A DNA stretch of 59,624 nt from Geobacteraceae bacterium (GTDB lineage: Bacteria > Desulfobacterota > Desulfuromonadia > Desulfuromonadales > Geopsychrobacteraceae), in assembly GCA_007125165.1 (NCBI GenBank), contig SLDV01000081.1, forward strand, positions 1 to 59,624. Reading direction: 5' to 3'. Position numbers and translations under genes: made by a program. This document shows positions 8,653-16,699 of the stretch, piece by piece; within the stretch, counting starts at the first letter, position 1; every line of letters starts with the position of its first letter. Below the pieces are notes generated by a model. The model was not told where the DNA came from. It made no database searches and worked only from the letters and a program-made list of their open reading frames with translations.

Positions 8653-9069
8653 TTAGCGAACAGGCTGAACAAAGGTAAACACCTTGGTATAACCAAAAAT
8701 ATCGGTAATCAGCAGAACAACAAAAATAAAGAGGACGGCACCGACCACCGTACCAAGACTGGCCCCTGCAGGAAGATGATCAAGTTGGTTGGCAATCTGC
8801 ATTATTTCAGCATCTGACAGACTGGCCACCCGCGCAGCCACTTCGTCCGGGGCCACGCCCTGGGTCAACATGGCCTGCTGCACATCTTCGCGGGCAAAAA
8901 AAGTCATGACCTGTGCACGCGCATCGCCATTCTCCTGAGCGGCAAGGACCGTTTCGGTGCTGATCATACCGGCATGTGCGGTCCGGATACCGACATCAAC
9001 CGTGAGAAAGCACAGAGCCAGCAAGAGACATAAAGGCTTACCAACATAACGGACAACATATTTTTTCAT
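8653..9069 (-). CDS. PA2779-family membrane protein
   Basis: 138 aa from the ATG at 9069. This is chosen because AGGAG lies 8 bases before it and only 2 bases before the upstream ATG at 9075. An N-terminal export signal (about residues 10-32) is followed by a soluble stretch with DEVAARVASLSDAEIMQIA and a C-terminal membrane helix (VVGAVLFIFVVLLITDIFGYTKVF). This order defines the PA2779 family. Function unknown; it always seems to travel with the C39 lipoprotein, as here with no gap between the two genes. Confidence 0.83.
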   Translation of the reverse strand: MKKYVVRYVGKPLCLLLALCFLTVDVGIRTAHAGMISTETVLAAQENGDARAQVMTFFAREDVQQAMLTQGVAPDEVAARVASLSDAEIMQIANQLDHLPAGASLGTVVGAVLFIFVVLLITDIFGYTKVFTFVQPVR

Positions 9070-9188
9070 CAACATCGCTCCTTTTCATTAGCATTGAATA
9101 GACCCTTAGAAACAACAGGAAATTTACGCTATAAGTAACACATATAGTCTAACCGGAAAACCGCCAAAGTAAAGTAATCCGACCTGTG

Positions 9189-10094
9189 CTAGAGCTCTTT
9201 GTTGTTGAATGTATCAACAACCATTTGTTTTACTGCCTGAGCCGCCGGCGAACTGGTCCGCTCACGCATCTCTGCCAGCCAGAGCTGACGGATAATCTGC
9301 AACCCATCAACGTCAATCCGATACAGTTCGCCACGCTCAATACTTTCCCTGACCGACAGATCAGAAACAAAGGCGCATCCATATCCGGCGGCGACGGCAC
9401 GGCGGACCGCCTCGTTGCTTCCCAATCGTGCCAGGACATCAAGTGACTGCGGATCACACCCCGCTCTCAGCAGGGCATTATTCAAACTCTGCCAGGTGCC
9501 GGATCCCTGCTCGCGCACCACCAACTTCTGCTCTAACACCTGTTGCAGATTGATCACTCCAGCCTTGCGCAATGGATGTGTGGCACCAACAATCAACACC
9601 AATTCATCAGACATGATCGGCGTGTACCTGTAGAGATCATCCTCAATACGACCTCCGACCAGACCTAACTCCACACGCTGACAACGGATATCATCAAGAA
9701 TCTGCTGGGTATCTCCCATGCGAACATTCAGTGAAATGCCGGGATATCGTTGCTGCAACAATGGCAGCAGCTTGGGAATCAGATAATTTGCAGGAATATT
9801 ACTGGCACCCAGGTCAAGAGTGGCTTTATCGATACCGTGAAAGCGATTCATAGCCCGCTGCAACTGCTCGACTTCATTCAAAATCATTCGTGCCTGGTGC
9901 AAAAAAACCTTGCCCCCGGCGGTAAGAACAACCCCTTTACTGATCCGATCCAGAAGACGCGTTCCGAATTCCTCCTCAATGGCAGCGATATGCTGGCTCA
10001 CTGTCGATTGAGTCAGAGACAACTGTTCTCCACCACGGGAAAAGCTGCCGGTTTCGGCAACGGCTACAAAAAGTTCCAACTGTCGCAACGTCAC
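9189..10094 (-). CDS. LysR-family transcriptional regulator
   Basis: 301 aa with a GTG start and GGAG 7 bases upstream. The N-terminal winged helix (residues 1-60) carries the LysR pattern FVAVAETGSFSRGGEQLSLTQSTVSQHIAAIEEEFG. The effector domain runs from about 90 to 295 with the usual two half-domains, resembling CysB/CysL-like regulators. It is divergent from the Fe-S/TVP38 fusion gene across a 160-base region containing a promoter and a spaced inverted repeat, so it most likely controls that operon and itself. The ligand is unknown; a sulfur or selenium oxyanion signal is a guess from the neighbours. Confidence 0.9.
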   Translation of the reverse strand: MTLRQLELFVAVAETGSFSRGGEQLSLTQSTVSQHIAAIEEEFGTRLLDRISKGVVLTAGGKVFLHQARMILNEVEQLQRAMNRFHGIDKATLDLGASNIPANYLIPKLLPLLQQRYPGISLNVRMGDTQQILDDIRCQRVELGLVGGRIEDDLYRYTPIMSDELVLIVGATHPLRKAGVINLQQVLEQKLVVREQGSGTWQSLNNALLRAGCDPQSLDVLARLGSNEAVRRAVAAGYGCAFVSDLSVRESIERGELYRIDVDGLQIIRQLWLAEMRERTSSPAAQAVKQMVVDTFNNKEL

Positions 10095-10144
10095 GGCCTG
10101 CTCCTATCGGTTTTCTTAATGGTTTTGATCGACATAATAAAAAT

Positions 10145-10199
10145 TATCCATTTGACCCTGGACTGTCAAGCTTTTAGCATCGGTTTCCGTAAAATGGAT
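10145..10199. promoter_or_regulatory. Divergent promoter and LysR site region
   Basis: A sigma70-like promoter reads TTGACC at 10152-10157 and TAGCAT at 10175-10180 with 17-base spacing, pointing to the fusion gene at 10255. An inverted repeat ATCCATTT (10145-10152) / AAATGGAT (10192-10199) brackets it, a plausible pair of LysR half-sites about 47 bases apart. This is inference from spacing and symmetry only. Confidence 0.5.
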
Positions 10200-10254
10200 T
10201 TTATTTGTACCGCAACTACCGATCGGCGTCTCCTAACATCAAGGAATACTGAAA

Positions 10255-12111
10255 ATGACGGTAATTAAGGCAATTGCCAATGAGTCTAATACAATAACCG
10301 AAAGCCTTGTTGCCCAACTTGAGGACCACAAACTGCACTGTACCCGTTGTGGTATTTGTGTCGCAGAGTGTCACTTTCTAAGGCGCTATGATGATCCCGG
10401 TCAACTTGCCGCCACCTATGATCCTGACAACCCGGTACTTCTTGCCAGGGCCTTTGAATGCAACCTCTGCGGCCTCTGCACCCATGTGTGCCCGGAACCT
10501 GTTGACCCGGCGCGAATGTTTCTGGAAATGCGCCGCGAAGCATTTTCAAAGGGTTTGTCTGACCTGCCGGAACATCGGGGCTTACGCAAATATGAACGCA
10601 CCGGCAACTCAAAAAGTTACACCTGGTATGCCTTACCTGAAGCCTGTGATACGGTTTTTTTCCCAGGGTGCGCTCTCGTCGGAACACGCGCTGAAACAAC
10701 CGGAAAGATTTTTGAACACCTGCAAGAGATCGTCCCCAATATCGGTATCGTCCTTGATTGTTGCAATAAACCATCACATGATCTTGGGGATCATGTTCAT
10801 TTTTCTCATATGTTTGAAGAAATGCACAGTTTTTTAAATGAACAGCATATCAAAAATGTTCTGGTTGCCTGTCCTAATTGCTCAAAAGTGTTCAATCAGT
10901 ATGCACCGAACCTAACAACTCAAACGGTTTACGAAGTTCTCGCTGAAAATCCACCGCCCGATGCAAAAAAGGTGAAGTTGAATGCCACCGTTGCTGTGCA
11001 TGATCCTTGCGTTAGCCGCTCAGATGCAGCAGCCCAGCAGGCAGTGCGGCAACTTCTTCACAAAGCCGGAATCAGGGTTGAAGAGATGACACACAGCAAG
11101 GACAACACCATCTGCTGTGGCGAGGGGGGAGGCGCGGGCTGTCTGGTTCCAGAGCAGGCACGACAATGGATCGACCAGCGTCTTGAGGAGGCACAGGGCA
11201 ATCCTATCGTCAGCTACTGTGCCGGCTGCACGAACAGTTACAGCAACAGGACAAACACGGGGCACGTTCTGGATCTGGTATTTGAACCACAAACAGCATT
11301 GACGCCACAACACAAGGCCACCAAAGCCCCTTTTACCTACCTTAAGCGTCTGAAATTCAAGAAAAACCTGCAACGGCAATTCCCGGCGGCGGTGACCCGC
11401 GAACGTACTTTTATACCGCCGGCAGTAACAAAACCAACATCGATGATTACCAAGCTGGCTGTGGTTGCGGCGCTTGTAGCTGCTGTAGTTATAGCCCATC
11501 AGACCGGTATCGCGGAATATTTTGAACAGGAGCGTCTGCGTGGTTTTCTGCAGCAATACGGCATACTCGCACCGCTGATCTATATGGCTATCTATTCCCT
11601 GGCCCCAGCTCTGTTTCTGCCCGGCTTACCGATCACCATTGTCGGGGGAATTCTTTTCGGCCCCTTCTGGGGTGTCATCTACACCATCACTTCGGCAACA
11701 GCAGGAGCCTGCATCGCCTTTCTTGTCTCACGTTATCTCGCCCGTGATCTGATCAAAAGTCGATTGGCCGGCGCACGCTGGCGCCAACTGGACCATCAAG
11801 TGGCCGAACAAGGATGGAAAATGGTCGCTCTGACCCGACTTATCCCCTTATTTCCTTTCAATCTGCTGAACTACGCTTTTGGTTTGACCGGCATCAAATT
11901 CAGACACTATGCCCTGGCAACTTTCATCTTCATGCTGCCGGGATGTATTGCCTTTATCGTTTTTTCCAGTTCCTTACTTGACCTGTTTCAGGGGCGAATA
12001 TCCCCAACATTCCTGATCGGCCTGTTACTTATTGTCATCGTTTCACTGATTCCGATCATCTATCAGAAAATAAAGCTTAATCGACTTAGTCAATCCGGAA
12101 AAGAATCATAA
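10255..12111 (+). CDS. HdrCB-like Fe-S protein fused to TVP38/VTT domain
   Basis: 618 aa with AAGGAAT before the ATG. Two 4Fe-4S motifs come first (C29, C32, C35, C39 and C69, C72, C75, C79), each with a following Pro or His as in HdrC/GlpC. Two CCG domains of the HdrB/GlpC type follow: PGC...DCCNKPSHD at about residues 140-185, and DPC...TICCGEGGGAGC...YCAGC at about 245-325. From about residue 398 the protein becomes a membrane protein with the TVP38/TMEM64 (VTT) signature LPGLPITIVGGILFGPFWG and RLIPLFPFNLLNYAFGLTG. The cytoplasmic redox half is thus tethered to a DedA-like membrane half. A rhodanese lipoprotein follows 26 bases later. Confidence 0.88.
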   Translation: MTVIKAIANESNTITESLVAQLEDHKLHCTRCGICVAECHFLRRYDDPGQLAATYDPDNPVLLARAFECNLCGLCTHVCPEPVDPARMFLEMRREAFSKGLSDLPEHRGLRKYERTGNSKSYTWYALPEACDTVFFPGCALVGTRAETTGKIFEHLQEIVPNIGIVLDCCNKPSHDLGDHVHFSHMFEEMHSFLNEQHIKNVLVACPNCSKVFNQYAPNLTTQTVYEVLAENPPPDAKKVKLNATVAVHDPCVSRSDAAAQQAVRQLLHKAGIRVEEMTHSKDNTICCGEGGGAGCLVPEQARQWIDQRLEEAQGNPIVSYCAGCTNSYSNRTNTGHVLDLVFEPQTALTPQHKATKAPFTYLKRLKFKKNLQRQFPAAVTRERTFIPPAVTKPTSMITKLAVVAALVAAVVIAHQTGIAEYFEQERLRGFLQQYGILAPLIYMAIYSLAPALFLPGLPITIVGGILFGPFWGVIYTITSATAGACIAFLVSRYLARDLIKSRLAGARWRQLDHQVAEQGWKMVALTRLIPLFPFNLLNYAFGLTGIKFRHYALATFIFMLPGCIAFIVFSSSLLDLFQGRISPTFLIGLLLIVIVSLIPIIYQKIKLNRLSQSGKES

Positions 12112-12137
12112 ACCCCGTGAATGAAAGGACATAAAAA

Positions 12138-12596
12138 ATGAGAAAGACCTTCCTGTTCAGTATAACTTTCCTGATTTGTTCAGCATTACTGGTAGGCTGC
12201 CAGAGCGACAACACCAAACCCGACTACAATTATATTTCACCGGAAGAGCTGAAAGTGAGGCTGGATCGCGGCGACATCACAAACGGTCGCATGATGATGT
12301 TCACCACCCAAACCGAAAAAGAATACGCTAGCGGATACCTGGAAGATGCCATTCCTACATATGCCAGACCATTGGAGACGGACGCAGACTTTAGCAAGCT
12401 TGATCCGGTTCTCAATCAGGTCAGGGTTACATCGGAAGATATCATCATTATCTGTCCACGCGGTGGCAGCGGTGCAACCAGGCCCTTTGATTATTTTGAG
12501 GAAAATGGCATTCATCCTGATCGGATGCTGATCCTTACCGGTGGCCAGGAAGCCTACAATAAGGTTTTTCCAGAAGATGTTGTGGCAATGAACTGA
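12138..12596 (+). CDS. Rhodanese-like lipoprotein
   Basis: 152 aa. A signal peptide ends with lipobox LLVGC (C21). A single rhodanese fold follows (about residues 33-148) with the active-site Cys in IICPRGGSGATRP (C106), whose loop is longer and more basic than in the classical CRKGVT form. Rhodaneses carry a persulfide or related chalcogen on this Cys. It is 26 bases downstream of the HdrCB-TVP38 gene and is the last gene before a strong hairpin, so the two form one operon. Rhodanese-like lipoproteins occur near chalcogen-oxyanion or cytochrome genes in some Geobacter, but the substrate here is not known. Confidence 0.85.
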   Translation: MRKTFLFSITFLICSALLVGCQSDNTKPDYNYISPEELKVRLDRGDITNGRMMMFTTQTEKEYASGYLEDAIPTYARPLETDADFSKLDPVLNQVRVTSEDIIIICPRGGSGATRPFDYFEENGIHPDRMLILTGGQEAYNKVFPEDVVAMN

Positions 12597-12661
12597 TACT
12601 GCCCCTGATTTTATCCAATTTTATCTATCCGAAAATCGGGATGAATAAAATTTTCTCTACA

Positions 12662-12711
12662 ACAAACAGGGAAATCCACAGCCATGCAGCCGGATTTCCC
12701 TGTTTGTTTTA
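12662..12711 (+). terminator. Long perfect hairpin terminator
   Basis: ACAAACAGGGAAATCC (12662-12677) pairs without mismatch with GGATTTCCCTGTTTGT (12692-12707) around a 14-base loop and is followed by TTT. It ends the fusion/rhodanese operon. The 16-bp stem is longer than most intrinsic terminators. Confidence 0.85.
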
Positions 12712-12889
12712 GGGCTTTGCTACGAGTTACCCCACCCTGACAAGGGCCTCTTTACACACAGAAAATAAGCCATCAGAATTGAAAATTGCTGTCACGATAA
12801 CAATCCTGGCAGCAAAGATTCATTATTCTTTATGTACATGATGTCTTATTTGACTTCGGCCCTCTGTGCTAGACTTGCAAAAGTCTTCC

Positions 12890-13948
12890 ATGATCAACAG
12901 AAAGGTATTATCAGTGATATTACAGCATCACCGCTATCAGGATATTTTCTCCAAAGCCCTGGAATATGAGCCCTTAATGCGCGAAGAAGCTCTGCACCTG
13001 ATGACGATTCCGCTTCACTCCGAGGCGTGCTATCAATTGATGGCGACGGCTGATCTCATGTCGAAACAAGAGTTCGGCTTCAAAGCCGAAAACCATTATC
13101 ACATCGGTCTCAACGTCGAACCCTGTCCTCTTGATTGCCTGTTCTGCAGTCTGACCCATACCGCCGGTATCTTTACCGAAAAAACCGAATTTTCCCTGGA
13201 ACAGGTGATCACCTGGGCAAAAGAGGCTGAAGAGCATCAGGCCGACGCCCTCAACCTAATGACTACCGGCACCTACCCTTTTGAAAAACTTCTGGAAATT
13301 GGCCGGATTCTCAGTAATGAGGTATCTACGTCACTGGTCGCCAATACCCGTGACATCAATCACCACGAAGGCGAAGAACTGCTCAAGGCCGGATTCGTCG
13401 GCGCTTATCATGCGGTCAGGCTGGGGGAGGGGCGCGACACTCCGTTGAACCGCGACAAACGGATCGCTACCATCAAGGTGTTGCGTGATGTCGGTCTGGC
13501 ATGGGCCAACTGCATTGAACCGGTGGGCCCGGAACATCATGATGAAGAGATCGTCGATCTGATGCTGCTGGCACGAGACCATGGCGCTACCTACAGTGGC
13601 GTCATGCGGCGCATCAACTTCCCCGGTTCTCCGATGACAAAATTCGGCATGATTACCGAGCTTGAAATGGCACGGCTGGTGGCGATCAGTCGACTGGTTA
13701 TGGGCAAGGTTCCCAAAGCTCATTGCACCCACGAACCCCATTCGGCATCTCTGCTGGCCGGTGCCAACCTGTTCTTTCCCGAAGTCGGCTCAAGCCCCAG
13801 AGACGGTATCGATGATACCGGAAAAGGGCGAGGTCGCGGCATAGAAGACTGTCAGCATATTCAGCGTGAGATGAATCTGGACCCGCTGCTGCCTTCCAAC
13901 TGCTATCGTTCAGCAACAGCAGCAAATGACATTGAAAAGGACCAGTGA
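12890..13948 (+). CDS. BioB/HydE-like radical SAM enzyme
   Basis: 352 aa from ATG 12890 (an upstream GTG at 12866 and a downstream GTG at 12914 are also possible). The 4Fe-4S/SAM motif CPLDCLFC gives C79, C83, C86. Downstream stretches parallel biotin synthase: a helix-strand repeat barrel, RINFPGSPMTKFGM, and a C-terminal ANLFFPEVGSSPRDG resembling the BioB ANSIFYG segment. It lacks an obvious second Cys cluster of BioB type, so it should not be called biotin synthase. Its stop overlaps the start of the ABC importer substrate-binding gene, which suggests that the enzyme acts on, or makes, the imported compound. The product is unknown. Confidence 0.8.
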   Translation: MINRKVLSVILQHHRYQDIFSKALEYEPLMREEALHLMTIPLHSEACYQLMATADLMSKQEFGFKAENHYHIGLNVEPCPLDCLFCSLTHTAGIFTEKTEFSLEQVITWAKEAEEHQADALNLMTTGTYPFEKLLEIGRILSNEVSTSLVANTRDINHHEGEELLKAGFVGAYHAVRLGEGRDTPLNRDKRIATIKVLRDVGLAWANCIEPVGPEHHDEEIVDLMLLARDHGATYSGVMRRINFPGSPMTKFGMITELEMARLVAISRLVMGKVPKAHCTHEPHSASLLAGANLFFPEVGSSPRDGIDDTGKGRGRGIEDCQHIQREMNLDPLLPSNCYRSATAANDIEKDQ

Positions 13949-14910
13949 TGAAGAAATTTCATCTGCTTCCCTTACGCAAACTGCTACCGATTCTGGCGCT
14001 GGTATTGGGCACAGGCATGCCGGCACTCTCCACCGCTACCGAAATAAGGGTTGGCACCTGGAGAACCGCCCAGACCATTCAGCCTTTTTTCTATCAGGAT
14101 TTTCTATCAGCAGGGGTCAAGGTTGATGTGCGTGCTTTCTCCAATCCGGCGGATCAGAAAACCGCACTGCTGGCCGGCAGCCTGGTAATGACCGGCACCA
14201 CTCTGGCTCATGCCATCCACTCCGCTTCACTGGGACAACCGGTCGTAATCGTTGCCGCCCTGTGTCACCGCGCCTCGGCGCTGGTCGTCGGCAGCAACAG
14301 CGGCATCGAAACGGCACAGGACCTCAAAGGCAAAACCATCGGTTATGTGCCAGGGACAATGCACGAGATTCTGTTGCGCGAAACACTGCGCCGGAATGGC
14401 TTGTCTCCCGCCACCGATGTCAAACTGATGCGGGTTGATTTTTTTGATATGGGGATAGCCCTGGCGCGCGGCAGTATCGATGCTTTTCTATCGGGAGAAC
14501 CCTTCCCCTCCCTGGCGGTTCACCAGGGGTATGGTCGCATCCTCTCCTATCCCTATTTTGAAGACTCCGTCGGCACCATCAATGCCGCAATGATCGTTAC
14601 CCGTTCCACCATTGAGAGCAAACCCGAGTTAGTTCAGCAGTTGGTGAGTGCCCATGCCGCTGCCACCGACTGGCTTAATGCCAACCCGCACCAATGGCTG
14701 CAGGCAGCGACAGAGTTCGGAACTCCGCTACCGATTCTGCAGCAAGCTGCCGGCAACATGGAACTGGCCTGGAACATGGATACCATCTTTGTCCGTCAGG
14801 TCCAGGCTCTGGGTGAGCAGATGCAATCTCTGGGCATCATCAATCGCCAACCGGACTATGAGCTCCTGTTCGACCTTTCATTTGTACACAAAGCAGGCGG
14901 CAATCAATGA
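13948..14910 (+). CDS. NitT/TauT-type ABC importer, binding protein
   Basis: 320 aa from ATG 13948, which shares its A with the TGA stop of the radical SAM gene. A signal peptide covers about residues 1-30. The mature part is an NMT1/TauA-type periplasmic fold: EIRVGTWRTAQTIQPFFYQDFL at the start, AQDLKGKTIGYVPGT at about residue 118, and DFFDMGIALARGSIDAFLSGEPF. The family binds nitrate, sulfonates, thiamine precursors or other small molecules; the ligand cannot be read from sequence. It overlaps the permease gene by 4 bases. Confidence 0.86.
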   Translation: MKKFHLLPLRKLLPILALVLGTGMPALSTATEIRVGTWRTAQTIQPFFYQDFLSAGVKVDVRAFSNPADQKTALLAGSLVMTGTTLAHAIHSASLGQPVVIVAALCHRASALVVGSNSGIETAQDLKGKTIGYVPGTMHEILLRETLRRNGLSPATDVKLMRVDFFDMGIALARGSIDAFLSGEPFPSLAVHQGYGRILSYPYFEDSVGTINAAMIVTRSTIESKPELVQQLVSAHAAATDWLNANPHQWLQAATEFGTPLPILQQAAGNMELAWNMDTIFVRQVQALGEQMQSLGIINRQPDYELLFDLSFVHKAGGNQ

Positions 14911-15707
14911 GAAGAGTGGACACCAATATCTGGCTGCAACGGAGCCTTCCCTGGGTTCTCCCTTTCGGCCTGCTCCTGGGCTGGTATCTGATCAGCAGCA
15001 GAGAAATAATCCCGACCTACCTGCTGCCCCATCCCGGGCAGGTTCTGGTTTCCGGGTTTGATTATATTCTTGGTGATCCGCAAAAAGGCATTTATACCGG
15101 GCGTTTTCCTGGTGATTTCAGTGCCAGCATTGGCCGCGTACTTCTCGGCTTTGCTCTGGCGACCGCCATCGGCCTGCCTCTGGGACTCCTGTCGGGACGG
15201 CTGGAAAAGGTGCAGTTGCTTCTGGGCAGCACCCTCAATGCCCTGCGCGCGGTACCCGGTATCTGCTGGCTTCCTCTGGCGCTAATCTGGTTTGGCATCG
15301 GCCTCAAAACCACCGTGTTTCTTGTGGCACTGGCAGCCTTTTTCCCGATTTTTCTTAATGCTGAAGCCGGCGCCCGGCAGATCAACCCCACCTTGACTCA
15401 GGCCGGAACCATGCTTGGCATGAATCGCTGGCGCCGGGTGTACCGGGTGCTGATTCCGGCGGCCATGCCCCACATTGTCACTGGTCTGCGGCTGGGGATG
15501 GGGATTTCCTGGGCCTATCTGGTTTTAGGTGAACTCACCGGTGTCCCCAATGGTCTTGGTGCCGTGATCATGGATGCCCGCATGCTGGGACGCAATGATA
15601 TCATCATCGTCGGCATTATCCTGATCGCCCTGATCGGCCGTTTATGCGACACCGGCCTGCATCTGCTGCTACGGCTGTGCTTCAAGAGTGCCCGGAGGCT
15701 GACGTGA
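14907..15707 (+). CDS. NitT/TauT-type ABC importer, permease
   Basis: 266 aa, about six membrane helices. The BPD_transp_1 EAA loop lies at about residues 155-185 (EAGARQINPTLTQAGTMLGMNRWRRVYRVLIPAAMPHIVTG), the site of contact with the ATPase. N-terminal residues are typical of SsuC/TauC (WLQRSLPWVLPFGLLLGWYLIS). ATGA overlaps couple it to both neighbouring genes. Confidence 0.9.
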   Translation: MRRVDTNIWLQRSLPWVLPFGLLLGWYLISSREIIPTYLLPHPGQVLVSGFDYILGDPQKGIYTGRFPGDFSASIGRVLLGFALATAIGLPLGLLSGRLEKVQLLLGSTLNALRAVPGICWLPLALIWFGIGLKTTVFLVALAAFFPIFLNAEAGARQINPTLTQAGTMLGMNRWRRVYRVLIPAAMPHIVTGLRLGMGISWAYLVLGELTGVPNGLGAVIMDARMLGRNDIIIVGIILIALIGRLCDTGLHLLLRLCFKSARRLT

Positions 15708-16507
15708 GCCGTAACCACCTGCAGATTATTTATAGCCGACAGGATACTTCTCCAGAACCGGTTATTCTGGAAGTCAAGCGACTGACCAAGAGCTTTACCT
15801 CCGCCGATAGTGAACAGACAATTGCCCTGAAGGATCTGTCCTTCAGCATCCGCCAAAAAGAGATGGTCTGTCTGCTTGGTCGCAGCGGCTGCGGCAAGTC
15901 GACCCTCCTCAAGCTGCTGGCTGGTTTTATCAAGCCCAGCGCAGGGGAAATCCTTCTGAATGGCGAGCCCCTGCATCACCCCGGTCCGGCCTGCTGCATG
16001 GTTTTTCAGGAAGATGCTCTTTTTCCCTGGCTGACGGTCAAGGAGAATATTGCTTTCGGTCTGGCCAACAAGCCCATGACACGACGGCAGAAGCTACAGG
16101 AAGTTGATCGCTTTATCGACCTGATCGGGTTGAACGGCTTCGGATCCTACCTGCCGCGAGAAGTTTCTGGGGGGATGAAACAGCGCGTAGCTCTGGCGCG
16201 GGTACTGATTCTGCAACCCCGCATTCTGCTGATGGATGAGCCCTTTGCCGCTCTTGACGCCCAGACCCGCGAGCAGATGCAGAGCCTGCTGCAGGATCTG
16301 CGGCGGCAATTCGCGCCAACGGTTCTCTTTGTTACCCACGATGTTACCGAAGCGTTACTGTTAGGGGATCGGGTGTTGCTGTTTGACAAGAATCCGGGAC
16401 GGATCAGCCATGACATTAAGGTGGGCCTGCCACAGACCCGCTCAGTTGACAATGAGGCCTTTTTACGCCTGCGCACCCACATCAATCAACAGCTCAAAGA
16501 GGAATAA
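15704..16507 (+). CDS. NitT/TauT-type ABC importer, ATPase
   Basis: 267 aa from GTG 15704, chosen because it overlaps the permease stop as GTGA; an upstream in-frame ATG at 15644 lies inside the permease. Walker A is GRSGCGKST, the Q-loop MVFQEDALFPW, the signature VSGGMKQR, Walker B ILLMDEPF and the switch His in VTHDVTEAL. The order of motifs and the length match SsuB/TauB. It closes the four-gene unit radical SAM, binding protein, permease, ATPase, all with 4-base overlaps. Confidence 0.93.
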   Translation: MSRNHLQIIYSRQDTSPEPVILEVKRLTKSFTSADSEQTIALKDLSFSIRQKEMVCLLGRSGCGKSTLLKLLAGFIKPSAGEILLNGEPLHHPGPACCMVFQEDALFPWLTVKENIAFGLANKPMTRRQKLQEVDRFIDLIGLNGFGSYLPREVSGGMKQRVALARVLILQPRILLMDEPFAALDAQTREQMQSLLQDLRRQFAPTVLFVTHDVTEALLLGDRVLLFDKNPGRISHDIKVGLPQTRSVDNEAFLRLRTHINQQLKEE

Positions 16508-16519
16508 GCCTGGAAAGAA

Positions 16520-16655
16520 AAGTCATCCACGAAAAGCGCGGAACCCACGAACACAATCGAAAGATATAAAATTTCTTAGCAGACATTCTTTGGTGAGCAA
16601 CCTTTTCAATAATGATTCGACCTTCCCGTGTCTTTTCTGTTTTTTCGTGGACCAA
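16520..16655. repeat. Inverted CACGAAAA repeat block
   Basis: The convergent intergenic stretch between the ATPase gene and the DUF4124 gene holds TCCACGAAAA (16526-16535) and its reverse complement TTTTCGTGGA (16642-16651). CCCACGAACACAA and CCCGTGTCTTTTC form a second, inner, looser pair. It is AT-rich, with no gene. It resembles the CACGAAG/CACGAAA repeats seen between genes in many environmental bacteria and could act as a bidirectional terminator. Confidence 0.45.
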
Positions 16656-16699
16656 AAACCGTTTTTTGATGAAAAGCTTTTCAGTTGCAGCGTTACGGG

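Noticed and set aside
12866-13948. Calling the radical SAM gene biotin synthase (bioB)
   Set aside because: The CxxxCxxC motif and C-terminal pattern are similar, but other biotin synthase residues are not clear and no bio genes are adjacent.
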